Assembly (NCBI RefSeq): GCF_905220565.1
Contig: NC_059398.1
Location: forward strand, 6,657,177-6,721,176
Direction of reading: 5' to 3'
Origin: Melitaea cinxia
Taxonomy: Eukaryota > Arthropoda > Insecta > Lepidoptera > Nymphalidae
Length of the DNA: 64,000 bases
The notes under the pieces were generated by a model that was given only the letters and a program-made list of their open reading frames with translations, searched no databases and was not told where the DNA came from. Each line of letters begins with the position of its first letter. Position 1 is the first letter of the stretch. Below, in pieces: positions 12,444 through 25,062 of this stretch. The position numbers were made by a program, and so were the translations under genes.

Positions 12444-13020
12444 GGAAATCACCGACAATATCCGCGTAGGTTTAAAATACGTAATTGCTTTTATTTTCTT
12501 TGTAACAATCAGACAATTAAGTCTATAAAATTTTACCTACATGATGTAGGAACTTACACAATGACCAAGAATTACACATGTATCGGTCAGTCTGTCTACA
12601 ACTTCAAGTAAACAGTAAATTTGACATGCTGTCTAATTATCGTTTAGTAAACAATATAATTATAATTTACAATAAATATTATAATTTGTGGGCAAAAAAG
12701 TTCTAATAAATAATTAAATAAAAAACCTATCATTTCGGTTACGAGTAGGTACCTCAAGGAAAGATTATCATCATTAAAAACCAGATTAAAATAAATAAAT
12801 TAAATGAACAAAGAATTATAAACACACACTTAAATCAATTATTTAAACATTGTACCAGTGACCTACTTGTAAGTATCGCCTGCTTAATTGTTAAACAGTA
12901 GGGACTTGGCCCACATACTGTTAACAAAGAGCCGTTTCCTACAACTATAGTTATTCAGGGCCAGGCTGGCGAGTGGTTATTATTACTTTAAAACCTATTA
13001 GGTAAAAATATAAAAAAAGA
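12444..13020. other. AT-rich sequence, no gene seen
   Basis: Low-complexity AT sequence with one GC-richer patch at about 12900-12980. No repeat family, ORF or RNA gene was recognised. Confidence 0.5.
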
Positions 13021-13027
13021 CATAATG

Positions 13028-13075
13028 ATAACATAACATAACATAACAATACACTTTATTGTACACCAAAACAGA
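13028..13075 (-). mobile_element. LINE 3' tail with AATAAA and (TTATG) repeats
   Basis: On the minus strand the sequence reads GGTGTACAATAAAGTGTATT followed by three TTATG units. A polyadenylation signal followed by a short tandem tail is typical of a non-LTR retrotransposon 3' end. It may belong to the same element as the reverse-transcriptase-protein fragment at 13618-13854, which lies upstream on the same strand, though the roughly 540-bp gap is unusually long for a 3' UTR. Confidence 0.5.
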
Positions 13076-13617
13076 AATAATATGAAATAAGAAATAAATG
13101 AGAAATAAGAATAGAAAGAAATAAATGATACTTATAAATTAAATAAATTTAAGAAACAAGACAAATTGTGGTGATGTATTCTTATTAAAATTAACAAGTA
13201 TATAATTTTTTCCTTCTTGTAATTTAAGTAAATGTTTTACGTAAAGCTCAGCCTCAAAGCTTCTTCCTACGCTAATTAAGATTTTTTTAAGAACTGAATA
13301 GCCTTAAAATGACATTAATTAAAAAAAATTAAAATGTGAATATAACTAGATGGACTTAAAGTAAGCATATTATCTCTTAGATTAAGATTATTTAATCTAC
13401 TTACCAAGTAATTTCGTTTTTAATTAAACTTTGAAAGGATTTTCTAATAGGGTTTTTAATATAAAATTTAAAAAAATGTACTTACCTATATATATAGGTA
13501 ATAGAAAATAAGTTCTTTTGCGTAGTTAATTTTATTATGTGACATCTGGTTCTAAGAATAACAATAGTTTATTAAACACTATATATGTTTACAATTCATA
13601 ACTTAAGAACTAACTAT

Positions 13618-13854
13618 TTACAGATAATTTTGGTATAAATCATGTCCGCGTGGAATTGTGCCAAGAATACTGGCAGCAATATGTCCCCGTTGAATCGTTA
13701 TGCCGATTCTGTGGGCAAAAACTGAACCAGCCCTCTTGTCACCAGTGGAGGCAATAAGGCGAGGAGTTACCTCATTTAAAATTTTTTTTGCACTGCTACT
13801 CCAAGTTCCAAGTGTTTCGACTGCAAACGGCACAAAGATATAATTTGGAAATAA
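13618..13854 (-). pseudogene. C-terminal fragment of a LINE-encoded protein
   Basis: An open frame of about 75 codons contains VPFAVETLGTWSSSAKKI, then PRLIASTGDKRAGSVFAHRI and IQRGHIAASILGTIPRG. This resembles the extreme C-terminus of polymerase proteins from many animal non-LTR retrotransposons (remembered family resemblance). The upstream portion, including the reverse transcriptase core, is missing, so this is a 5'-truncated dead copy. Its stop codon is at 13618. Confidence 0.6.
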
Positions 13855-14279
13855 TATAATAAATTAATGTAATTAGTTCAAGTATATTTTCTAATAAAAG
13901 TTTTGATTGATGATCTTCTGACATATACAAAATTACAAATATTTATTATGACCGAAATTTAATGTATGATAAAAGAATTTTGTTATATTATTCGCACCCA
14001 AAACATATCTCTTAGACGTGTCCGAGGCGCTTTATAAGCAGCATAGTGGCTCAGACGAGACCTTTTTTATAGAGTCGAGGCATGGATGGGTAATGTTTCC
14101 TTCACGCATTCCACATGAAATGACAAAATGTTGCATAAGTACACTAAACGACCCTGCCATACCTGCGTCACAACTTATCATTCATCGTTATATTCTTTGT
14201 AGGTGTACTCATATACTTATATTTTATTGTATAATGTAATCGTGTTATCAGTAATAATACAATACTAAACATAACATAA

Positions 14280-14432
14280 GCTGTGTGGCTACGGCAGTAA
14301 AGAATATAGCCGTCTTTTTTCTTTTCCCGTAGCTGTCGTAAGAGGCGACTGAGGGATAACACACGTGCCAGAGTTCACGGCATTTTTGGCGCGAAATTCC
14401 GGAGGCCTATGTCCAGCTGTGGACTGCATAAG
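14280..14432 (+). mobile_element. Short GATGATG-tailed element (family A), internally deleted copy
   Basis: It begins GCTGTGTGGCTACGGCAGTA and runs through GTAAGAGGCGACTGAGGGAT, then jumps to the 3' part GGAGGCCTATGTCCAGC and TGTGGACTGCATA. The roughly 150-bp middle present in the 25077-25412 copy is absent. Confidence 0.6.
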
Positions 14433-14979
14433 CATATTATAGACTCATCGTCCGGTTATGCGAGGCGATGTCGCACCTCGACACCGCCTCGAGATTTGAA
14501 TGAGAGATGCGCCTTATTAAATTATTCAGTTTAAATTTATTGCATTCAGACACGATATGCTCCTAACAATGAATTTTTTTATTTTATTTTAATGACTGAA
14601 TAAAATTTTAAAGTTTAATTAACGCCGGCTTTTATAAAGGGAAGCCGATAAACGGCCATTATCTAATAAAATAACTATCTTAATTTTATATCGATGATTT
14701 TAGTCGATAGATAAGATTTTGTCGTAAATTCAAGCACAACAAATTACAACAGACAATATGATAGACGGATAAAATATTTACAGATGATCGCAAAATCGAG
14801 ATCTCGCGAGATAAGAAATCACAACCAGAATTGTATTTTCTAACTAAAAGGCAGTGACATACAAATATCAAAATCTGAAAAGATTCAGTTCAATTTTTTT
14901 ATTTGTTTGAACTAAATGTATGCATGCTATTGTAATAAGAAATATAAAATAAATGTAACGACGTTCCAATTTTATACAA

Positions 14980-15075
14980 GTACTCCAGCCGGGCTGCTCC
15001 ATATTTTGAGCAGGAAATTTCCTGCTCTTTCCTACCTCAGATAAACTTGGCGTTTACAGAACAGAGCGAGAGAGA
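14980..15075 (-). mobile_element. LINE-derived fragment (family F)
   Basis: It contains GAGCAGGAAATTTCCTGCTC next to TGCTCCATATTTTGAG. Related fragments occur at about 27780-28030 and 35615-35760. No ORF survives, and the parent element is not identified. Confidence 0.4.
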
Positions 15076-15360
15076 AGTTCGGAGTGAACTGTTCACACAA
15101 ACTCGACACTCCGAAATCCGAATCGGTGGTAGCTTTATATAACATACTTGTGTGAAATGATGATTCATGCGTTTTTAAAGCCTACTTCACTAATATCTAC
15201 GACTCGGATATGGTACGATTACAGTTGCTAGTAGGCGCTTATTAATAGTTACAGTACATCAACAAGGTAGCTTTAAAAAGTTTGTCAAAGAAGGAACATA
15301 TAAGATTGTGGAAAAAGCTGAAACGACTAAACGGCATAAATTCTGTCAAAAGTTAATAGT

Positions 15361-15495
15361 ATTTTTTTTTTTTTTAGTATTAATAAGTACCGTGGGCCTT
15401 AAGGAACATACAAAAATATAAATAAACCGAATTGATCGAGCCATTCTCGAGTTATGCGCGTAGAAACATTCATTTTTATTGATTATTGATATCTA
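15361..15495 (+). mobile_element. Fragment of family C-type repeat
   Basis: CCTTAAGGAACATACAAAAA, then CGAGCCATTCTCGAGTTATG, match the repeat at about 20330-20405. The 5' part is missing. Confidence 0.45.
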
Positions 15496-15565
15496 AGATA
15501 TAGATAGAAAACTATGAGTAACGATCGCTATCATGTGTATATGATACGACAGGGACCGATACGAC

Positions 15566-15800
15566 AGACGTTTTAACGGTCACCTCTCTTTGATGTACAT
15601 CTTCTGAGACTTTCCGTGACCTTCTTGTGTCTGAACCGGACTTTCTGTAAAGTTGGATAGCGTATTGAATAATATTTTGTGAATACCTAAGCATTCAGCC
15701 AATGCGACGCTGACTGAACCCAGCATACGCAAGTGCCACAGCCCTGGTTGCTCCAACTGCGTCCAGTGGTATTTTTGGTGTCAATGAAGACGCGGCAGTC
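15566..15800 (-). pseudogene. Broken Tc1/mariner transposase, N-terminal region
   Basis: On the minus strand, PKIPLDAVGATRAVALAYAG is followed by a helix-turn-helix-like segment and IQLYRKSGSDTRR. This is the N-terminal DNA-binding region of Tc1-type transposases. It is dead in three ways: the start position reads TTG instead of ATG, a stop follows FSQRRIG near 15695, and a frameshift near 15610-15640 moves the KRCTSKR-like stretch into another frame. The catalytic DDE domain is absent. The minus-strand end abuts a SINE-like fragment (about 15510-15565, TATGAGTAACGATCGCTATC). Confidence 0.7.
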
Positions 15801-15980
15801 TAACACCTTGATTTTAATCGAAGGAATGGTATCACAACAAAATATATCATTCTTACAGAACGTACAGCCAGCTAACAAAAGTACAAAAAGCGCACTAAAT
15901 ACAAAAGCGTGGGTGATTGTTTTGTTTATTGCAGGTACACTTGTAAAGTTGCGCCTAACAGTCAAAATGCAAGCCAACAT

Positions 15981-18900
15981 TAGGAAACAATATCATATTT
16001 TAGATGAATGGACTATAATAATATTATATATATAAAATAGTATTTACTTTTTACTTAGCGTCATATACAATAACTTAATTTCAAACCATACATTCATAGT
16101 TGGTTACATATTTAAATATATTTATACGACCTCTTTCGACCTCTTTGACACCACAAAACCAGCCAAGGACATATATTTTATTATCGCATCCCTAACCAAA
16201 AACAAATCATTTAAAGTCTTTTATAATAAAACCTTTTGTGCTTGGTGCAAAGTTAGCGAGGATAGGTCTTATTAATTTGGCTGGTATCATTATCAGTGTT
16301 TAAAGGATTTTTCCGTATCGTTATCGTACCAACCCGATAATGAGGGCAATGACCCTAGTGTAGCGTGACGTGTCGAGATAATAAAAAATTCTTATAACTT
16401 GACTGGAAAATACATGTATTACAATTAACTTGGGTTTGAATGCTAATATTTAAGAAGGCAATAGGTATTTTTTGTTTTCTTTATTTGTAACCCTCATTTA
16501 TTTTCTGCTACTGTGACAAAAATACAAATATTCGTTAATCACTTTTTTGTATTGTAAAAAACAATATAATTTCTATTTATTTTTATTTTAATGCAATATA
16601 TATGAATAAATAAGGTACAAATGATTTAGTATTTAACGATGATAGAAAAAGATTAGCTTTCCGTGTAAAATATTTTCCATTACGTCTTTTGAATATAAAT
16701 TAGCGAGGAGTTGCAAGCGAGCAACGACTTCGCGATAATCTGTTAACAAATCTAAAAAACTAAAGTGCGAATTATGTTTGTGGAATGCTAGGACTGAAAC
16801 AATATATACAATCTTTATAATAAATCTTTATAATAAATCTTTATATTCCTAATTATATTAGTAATAAATAATTATATTACTATTTCATTTGAAATATGAT
16901 CTTTTTACCGAATATTTGACAAACGGGAAATCATTTTTTTATATTTATGACATCCCGTAGATTTAAAATATTAGTTTTACTTTTCAATATATCGAAATAA
17001 TGCACAAACTTTGCGATGTAGCCAACTCATTAAAATCATAAGTATTTATACCCCGAAACTTTATTGCCCAAAAAGAAAACAGTTTCTGAGAACCAATTAA
17101 GATCAACTTGTCCGCCGAATATTTGCCACACAACTGATCTCCGCGTTAAGCGTCGGCCCCTCATTAATTCCTCGTTAAAATTTATTTCATGACGATGCCG
17201 ACTCTGAAACGGAACACCGCTGATCTTATCTGAATCTTCGTTACCTACCGAGTCGGCTAAGAGATCGTTTGTATTCTATACAACAATAATAGGAATCACC
17301 TTCAAGGTTGAGTAACGGTGATTTAAAAGACGAATAGCAGGAACGTGTTCGTTTCAAATTGTTGTAATTTATATTAGTAAGTAGAGTCAAAATGAAATTG
17401 TATGCCAAACTAGCTGAATCGGCGAAATTCGTACCGCCATTCATTTTTTTTTATAAAACAATTTTATCCTGACAAATAACGAACACATCAAAATGATTAT
17501 CCAATACAATTATACAGAAATTATACATGTATAAACATTTCAGTGTTTAATTTTTGTACATATAAGAAGAGAACCAGTTACCTATTTTATTATAGAAAGT
17601 TGCTTTATAAAATATATTTGCTTAATCTGAGAAACATACAATGAATATAATCATTAATTTGATGAGTGAGATCTAACAGTTTATGATTAGTTAAGAGTGA
17701 CTTACTCGCGTGCATTTCCATTTATTGAATTAGCACTAGCTATACTTTTAACCGACATCGAAATAAAGGAGATTCTATGTTCGAATACTTTTTTTGGTAA
17801 GTTCAACGTTATCATCATTAATTGTGTACCTATTTTAACAATAGATACATAAATAAATGTTCAATTCCTTGTTATTGATAAGTTCGTAATCTAACTATCC
17901 TTAAAACTACACTGGCTCTTTTTCAGAAATATATACAGAGATAGCGCCAAGCTAACAATTTAATTAAAAAACGAGTTCACTTTTTATCTTTTACGAGAGT
18001 AAAAAGTCATTCGAAGAATTCTAATTTTTACTTTGGTTGCAGCGTGGGATGCATATGCTATTTTAAAACACATTGAAAATAAGATTCTTTTTACCGAACG
18101 TTTGACAAACGGGAAATCATCATCATTATTTTATATTTATGATGTTTTTTGCTTCCAAAACTGTATTTGTAGAACTTTAAAATGAAGAATATTATTTTGT
18201 TTTTCATATTTTCGCATAAAAATAAACGTAACAAACAAGAATACGATATCAATCAGTGTTGCTATTATAACTTTCAATAGAAAGCGATACAGAATAAGAG
18301 CAATAGATTCAAATATCTATACATACACTTGACAAAATATCACATCGTCTTGATGTTTTACGACGGAACCGAACTGTCGATATATCGAATGCGCTTTTAT
18401 ATTCCTACAATATTTATACAATCTTCAAGCGATGTGTAATGTATAACATATGTATAATGGAAAACGAACGGTATTCACATTCACATACGTTCAAATTGCA
18501 GTATTTATTTTACCCCTATATGTACATCTGTCAAAATAAATATATATTTTTTTAAACCATGATCGTTATTTAATTGAATTTTTTGCAGAATATATTAGTA
18601 GACTAGTAATATATCTCTGTTTGAAATAAATTCGTCTTTACAGACTTCTATTATCATTGTAACAATGTTTTAAAACCGACTTGAATTGAAAAAAAAATAT
18701 AATAAATGATTTATTTCAAAATTATTTAGCTCGATTTTATATTGTTAAAAATCACAATTGTATGAAATCCTTTGTGTGGGTGTTCGACTCAAACTTTACG
18801 GCTTGTTTTTTGTTATAAATTTATATTCATTCATTTTCATAGCGTCATTCTACACTCGTATCTGTTTCTAAAACTTGATATAAATGGTTAGTGTAATTAT

Positions 18901-19540
18901 AGATACAATAGCAGTTACAAGTTCGTCCCATTATATCAACGTAAATTTCGTTTGTTGATTATAAATTCTATAATAAGTAGCCTATATCTCACGTGCTGTA
19001 GTCCATCTCATCTAACCGAGTCTTGACATAGTTTTAGTTCTTATATTATAGTAGGTGATCCGAAGTAGAGACGAACTTCACCCATCTACGTAATGGATGA
19101 AAATTATTTTATATTTTTTTTGGTATATTAGAAAAATAATCGCTAAAAGGTTGACTAAAAATTTCTGGCCCAAGCTATGTCTAATTCAAAATAAAAAAAT
19201 AAATAAAAAAAATTCAAAATCCACCTACGATTTTAAAGAATAAATTTAATACCTACCCATAGTATGAATCCTGAAGAAAATGCAATCGTTGAGTTATGTA
19301 TTATTTTCCTGGCATAACTTCTAGGTTAGCAGATATAAACAGGTGTATTGTTAGATATTGTTCTAGTTACTTCCATTCACATGTTTAATAAATAAACTTA
19401 CATAAAAATGAGCTCTGTTTTATTGTAAATACGGTGACATAGGGTTGCCTGCTAAAAGTCAGATTTAAATGGCGTTTGGTGATTATAATATAGCCTATAG
19501 TATGGCCAGGAATTTTCCAGCCAACTATTTCGCGATTTAC
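15981..19540. other. AT-rich sequence, no gene seen
   Basis: Mostly low-complexity DNA. The block TGACAAACGGGAAATCAT occurs twice (about 16917 and 18104), and AAACCGACTTGAATTG at 18674 resembles one end of the 40151-40596 element. No exon-like patch was recognised. Confidence 0.5.
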
Positions 19541-19544
19541 CTTT

Positions 19545-19909
19545 AGCATTCTAAGCCGCTTTAGTCGATAATATCCCACTACTAGGCATAGGCCTCTTTC
19601 CCCATGTAGGCGAAGGATCAGAGCTTGATCCACCACGCTGCTCTAATGCGGGTTTGCGGATATATTCCCTACTATGAGTAACAATCGCTATCGGGTGTAC
19701 ATGATAACAACCAGGACCGACGGCTTAACGTGCTCTCCTAGGCACGGTGAGGACACCCACAAGGACTGCACAATCACCCAGACCACGGTAAACACCTGTA
19801 TGGCCAATACAAAAATGTTTGTCATGTGCGGGGATCGAACCCGCAACCGCCAGCACAACAGGAACAATCCATGGTTGTGACTGCTGCGCCAACGCGCAGC
19901 ATACTAAAG
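19545..19909 (-). mobile_element. tRNA-derived SINE, inverted, with imperfect target duplication
   Basis: This is the reverse complement of the 12082-12429 SINE, with the body at 19556-19897. The B box appears as GGATCGAACC and the A-box side ends CTGCGCCAACGCG. Flanks AGCATTCTAAG (19545-19555) and AGCATACTAAAG (19898-19909) look like an aged target duplication. It appears to have inserted into older family C sequence, which continues at 19950-20055. Confidence 0.75.
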
Positions 19910-19949
19910 AAGATAATTATTTAATTTTTATCCATTAAGCACTTGGGTA

Positions 19950-20055
19950 AAGAACACGTCTTTGCAACTTGAAAGATAGGCTATATTTTATATCGATATA
20001 AATAATTATTATATTCACAAAATAAGGCGGAACGAAGTTCGCCAGGCCAGCTAGT
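19950..20055 (-). mobile_element. Family C repeat, inverted 5' part
   Basis: On the minus strand the end reads ACTAGCTGGCCTGGCGAACT, followed by the AATATAGCCTATCTTTCAAG block, as in the 8421-8620 copy. Truncated. Confidence 0.55.
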
Positions 20056-20234
20056 AGAATATAATAATGATTGCCAAGTTGGCATGGATATTTTATTACG
20101 TGAACCAAAGAGACGTATTTAGTTTTGTGTCAAAACTGCATGAATAATATTGTATCAAGTAATAAAAATTTTATCGACAATAGAGAATAAAGCCAAAATT
20201 ATAATCATTGAAACTTTGTCACTTTTATTTGAAT

Positions 20235-20640
20235 ACTAGCTGCCCGGACAGACGCTGTTCTGCAAAAGTTTTAAGTAAAAATTATTTTTATTATTATTAT
20301 TATTATTTTAGCATTAAAACCTTTCGTGGTCCTTAAGGAACATACAAAAAAATTAATTACCCGAATTGGTCGAGCCATTCTCGAGTTATGCGTTTAGCAA
20401 CATTCATTTTTAAACGGTTTTATTATTTATATAGATACTAGCTGACCCCGCAAACGTTTCTTTGCCATATATGTTATTAACCCGCTTAACCCCCCCCCCC
20501 CTTATAACTTAAGGGTATGAAAAATAGATGTTGGCCGATTCTCAGACCTACCCGATATGCCCAGAAAATTTTATTAAAATCGGTCGAGCCGTTTTGGAGG
20601 AGTTCAATGTATAACACCATGACACGAGAATTTTATATAT
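20235..20640 (+). mobile_element. Two adjacent family C repeats
   Basis: The first begins CTAGCTGCCCGGACAGACG and ends near TATTTATATAGAT. The second starts ACTAGCTGACCCCGCAAACG at about 20438, has a 12-base C run at 20490-20501 and ends GACACGAGAATTTTATATAT. The tandem arrangement suggests one copy used the tail of the other as its target. Confidence 0.6.
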
Positions 20641-20899
20641 TAGATGATGTGTTAAAACCGAAATATTTCTATGAAAGAAAAAAGATTAAATCTTAATATT
20701 TGTAAAAAAAAAAATTACTATGTAGTATTGCAATTACAATTGCGTTTAAACGTCCTACTGCTAAATAGTCTTTTTTCAATGAAGAGAGCTTGGAATGTAT
20801 ACATTTAAAACTTAAAACTAGAAAGAGAATAGTTATCATAGAAAACTTACAAAACGTATAGATTAGTGTGCTTTCCCTGTGTATTTCATAACCACCATT

Positions 20900-21060
20900 G
20901 TCTGTCGGTGCAGAGGCCAAGGCCGACGTTATCGTGTTTGAACCCGTGTGAACTCGCTATGTAGCAATATCTCCTATAGTTAATGTGCGCGGGGTCTAAT
21001 CTACCGCTCGTTAGCGCTGATTACGCCCCTATAAAAAGGTTTATTGATATAATCTTAAGA
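20900..21060 (+). promoter_or_regulatory. GC-richer unique block with FTZ-F1-type site and TATA-like box
   Basis: CCAAGGCCG at 20917-20925 fits the FTZ-F1 consensus YCAAGGYCR. A TATAAAAAGG element lies at 21030-21039 after a CpG-rich stretch (GTGCGCGGGGTCTAATCTAC). No initiator or downstream exon could be defined. It resembles a control element or minor promoter, but only by composition and motifs. Confidence 0.3.
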
Positions 21061-22080
21061 ACGATCTGTTTGTTAGCTGCGTATCAAGAATTCCTATTCA
21101 TTAAACGTATTTTTATAACGAAACTAGCTTAGCAAAGGCTCGTTGCGTTAGTTTTTTATTTGTCCGTATAAAACTGAAGTAATTTGCGGTTTATTTTTAT
21201 ACAAATTGCTACAAAATCTTTTATTTAATAATATTTTTATAAATTATTTTGCATTGTATGTTAAGTCTGTCGGTTTTACCCGCATAACATGCGACTCAGA
21301 ATGAATTTACAAATAAAATAAAATAAGTCTGATGGTCTGTAACTCTGAATCATTCTATCCGTTTTATTACAATCAATTTGATGGGTTTAGATTCAAAAAA
21401 TATTTAAAGTTTATGTAGTTTAGTCAATAACATTTTTAGTTGACAAACATTGTATTTATTTGTTAATATTATTTTTTGCTTACTCATAAGCAAAAAGTGT
21501 AATTCAGATGTATGATTATATTTTGGGTAGTATCATTAATTTTATAAAATGTGTGTTTCTCTAAACCACTATGAGTAATTTACAATAGATTTTCCAAAAA
21601 TGAAACCTTAATCCATTCTCGGTCAAACGAATGAATTGTTATTTGAGATTGAACAGAAACCGTTTTTAAACGCTTAACGATTCTGAATCCAAATCAAAGC
21701 ATATAAATATAAAAGATTTGTTTCTGAAATACTATTATTGTAATAACACTGATAAGGAGAACAAAATAAAACATAACACGACTAATTACTTTTCACATAT
21801 AATGAAGATAGTTTTGAAATAAGTACTATATTATACATTACAAACACAAGTTAGGTAATTACATACAATCATTACAGAGCAATTATACAAAATAGATAGT
21901 AACAGAAATACGCGACTCGTGTCCCTAACGACTTGAAGTCGGGTTTTTCCTTCCTTATATTATTTGCAAGATTTATTGTTAAAATTATCGTTTACGCTGT
22001 GACGAGATAAAATAATATAATGGATTTTCGAACGAAAAGGGTTTTATTTCTATGTTTGAATATGTCACATAAGTTATATT
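21061..22080. other. AT-rich sequence, no gene seen
   Basis: Unstructured AT-rich DNA with no recognisable repeat or exon. Confidence 0.5.
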
Positions 22081-22086
22081 TTTAAA

Positions 22087-22525
22087 CTAACGACCCACCC
22101 CGGCTTCGCACGGGTGCAATGCTGATACTAAATATACTACAGAATATCTTTATTTATAGTATGAAGCTAGCTTATAGCATGGTTATTAACATAATAACAA
22201 CATTCAAATATGCGTCGTTAGATTACACGTTGTTACAGAATGCGTTGAGGAAATAAAGGTTCACTGCTCGTTCCCGGTAGGTGATAGCATGATAATATGT
22301 AGCCTATATGTTGACCCGACTTCTTAATAATATTCGTGCCAAATTTGAAGTAAATCCATGCAGTACTTTTTGAGTTTATCCCCGACATACATACAGACAA
22401 ACAGACAAACAGACAAAAATTCTAAAAACTATATTTTTGGCTTCGGTATCGATTGTAGATCACATCCCAAGTATTCTTTTAAAAAAAATATTCAATGTAC
22501 AGTTTTGACTTTCCTACCATTTTAT
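22087..22525 (+). mobile_element. Interspersed repeat beginning with a CCCCGGCTTCGCACGGG block
   Basis: A GC-rich head, CACCCCGGCTTCGCACGGGT, is followed by diverged sequence, then GACATACATACAGACAAACA with repeated ACAGACAA units (about 22384-22418). This layout is common among insect interspersed repeats with transcribed LINE 3' ends. No ORF and no clear target duplication. Confidence 0.45.
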
Positions 22526-22779
22526 TATATGTATAGATTATGAGGAAAGTGAAAATGATCTCAAAATGATGATGTATTTGTATATGGAAATAGCCAGCAT
22601 ACGAACATTCATATCAACAACGTTTGCGTCAAAAAAAGGGATTACTGGCGCTAGTTTAATAATGTTGCTGGCTTAAACTTTAAGGTTTTTTAAACTTTAA
22701 TAACTTTATTATCGTTCATGTCAAGCTTCCACCAATTCAGAACGTAGAATGAAAAATTAAAAAAAAAAAATACATATTT

Positions 22780-22975
22780 TCACTTAACAACAAACGGAAG
22801 CGGCAGTTGGCGGAGCTTATTTGCGTTGGGCGGAGCGCGAATAATGGAGCGCACGCGCTTATACAAACACCATTGTGAGATCGTGCGGGGAATTGATGCG
22901 CGTACGATTTCACAAGCACTTAGTTGACGTTTCAATACTTTGTTCAGTGCTGTGCATATAAGGTTTTTGAGGTCA
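22780..22975. other. CpG-richer ORF-free block
   Basis: A unique-looking stretch (GGCGGAGCTTATTTGCGTTG and GGAGCGCACGCGCTTATAC) stands out from the flanks. No splice sites or named motifs convinced me. It could be a control element or old repeat. Confidence 0.25.
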
Positions 22976-23324
22976 TTAAGCACGATATGATTATAGACTA
23001 TACGTCTTCAATGTAAATGTATATTGGTGAAGGAATTAGTATGGAACTGTGGATTATATTGAAGTTTTACTATGGAAAAGCATTTTATCTAATATCTGGG
23101 GATCACAATCTATACGTTGACTACTGTTAATACTCTTTTATAAATAAAAAGGGAGGCAAGCGGGAAGACAGTACCACGGACCACCTAATGTTACTTCTGC
23201 AACGCTACTTATTTAGCATAACTACTGATCCTATAGAAAATTGGTATGAAATAACCATTAGTATCTAAATACATCTTTTTTAATCAACGAGTAAGGAGAA
23301 TTCCAAAATCCTTTCCGAAAAATA

Positions 23325-23590
23325 TATCTATACGAAAATTACGCGGACGGAGAGAAGAAGTGCAGAATACTCATATTTTTTTAAAATTATGCATAAAAAG
23401 TACATACATTAAATCAATTTAAAAAACATTACACACACTACCATGTATTTGACACAAACACGCTTATTATACTATTTTGTTGATTGTCAAAGTCTGTCGT
23501 CAAATTGAAAAATCAAGAAAAGGTTCCTTATTTTCATTATTTTTTGGTTTTCTTTAATTTAATTTTTTTAATTATGGTCGAATTTCGACC
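23325..23590 (+). mobile_element. Family D repeat, partial
   Basis: It shares CATTACACACAC, GTATTTGACAC and TTTTGTTGATTGTCAAAG with 10385-10465. The ends are unclear. Confidence 0.5.
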
Positions 23591-25060
23591 TCTGGGCGAC
23601 CACTAGTATATGTATATAATTACGCTAGTAATATGCTTAGCAAGAATTTATGACTCGATTATTGGAGGGTTAATCCATTGAAGGAATACGTTTTTGGAAA
23701 CCCTAGATTATCTTAAGTTATATATAATAAGTTAAGTAGGCATTGTATGAAAAACATGCACAATTGTTAGAATCTCCTCAGTTTCTTCTTTGCAGTCAGT
23801 TTCTATAAAGTAATATAAGTTTAAACATTAACAAGTTATTATGATACGTATCGTCATTTTATCTGCCTAATCGTGTTATTTTCCAACAATCCACAAAAAC
23901 AAAAACTTCTAAATTTAAATTTAAACTTTCTCCGTATTCGACTTATGTTAATTTTATTTTCAAATGTCCGTTATGACATAAAAATATTTTTTACCTGCGA
24001 GGTATCTCGGCAGGATGTGCGTCTTATTCACCACATAGCTATTGTTGTGCCAACTCATAACTCACACTAAGATAAGAATGATTAATGTACGTTTGGAGGT
24101 TGTGAGAGGTAGGTTTTTGAGGTAGAGAGTTCCCTAGTCAAAGAAGAGAACTGATATTTAAGTAGGAAATTAATTTAAAACATATTTTGTCAGACACGAA
24201 CCACTTTCATTTATATAAAAAATATACATAAAGGAAAAAAATGTTTTGGCAGAGAGTTATTTAACTTTCATGGACATTTTAATAATGCTATTATAAAAGT
24301 TTTCAACATTTTTAAAGTATATTTCAGGATTCGTTACACGAATAACTTTTCAAAGGAGCTTAATTTAATCATTGAAGTTGGAAATACAATGATAGATTTG
24401 AAATAAATTAAGAAAAAGCTGGTAATTGGATAAACACAAAAGTTTGCTTCATAATTTCCTTTCAAAGCAAGCTCCGACTTAACATCTAAAAATAACGTCC
24501 ATTGATATCTAATTAATAATTTTTTAATTATAAATACCTCAGTTTCCTCAATAATATATAAACATTATGTATGGTAAATACTACTTTATGTTTGTATGTA
24601 TGTATGTATTGTGTATTCAAAGTTTTATGTAGTTAAGTTTAGAATTAATTAAAAAAGTTGCATCAACGTACCTACTAATATTTGTATCAGTAATGTGTGA
24701 CAAGTTTTTGTGGTAGAAAGAGGCTGCTGCACTTGTCGTACGTGATCTTAGATATTTGTATGAGTGTGTGTTGCCAGACCTCCGATACATAATCAACCTA
24801 AGGGAATTTGGAGATGAGATGTTTTTACTATCACATTGTAATCGGCCAAGAACATGAAATTGACCATTAATCCAAGGCATATCCGATTAATATTTTGCAC
24901 AAAATCACAAGTGAGTATAAGTAGTATGTAGTAAAATTAAGTAGTGTATGAAGAAAGAAATAAAATATAAATCTCAAAGCACAGTTTTACATATAGCTAT
25001 AACCTTTATATGCCATATCCTTTGACGTAACAATTCGTTCGACGTAACGAGCCATTTAAG
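23591..25060. other. AT-rich sequence with a GTATGTAT microsatellite and one unique patch
   Basis: A GTATGTATGTATGTAT run lies at about 24594-24609. The stretch 24655-24890 is less AT-rich and may be an old repeat, but it has no recognisable coding content on either strand. Confidence 0.4.
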
Positions 25061-25062
25061 AC

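Noticed and set aside
15687..15980. 97-codon minus-strand ORF resembling a secreted cysteine-rich peptide
   Set aside because: Its 3' half overlaps, in another frame, the broken Tc1 transposase, and it uses no clear promoter or splice signal; probably a shadow.
24617..24880. 87-codon minus-strand ORF as a gene
   Set aside because: No recognisable domain and no gene context; more likely an old repeat.
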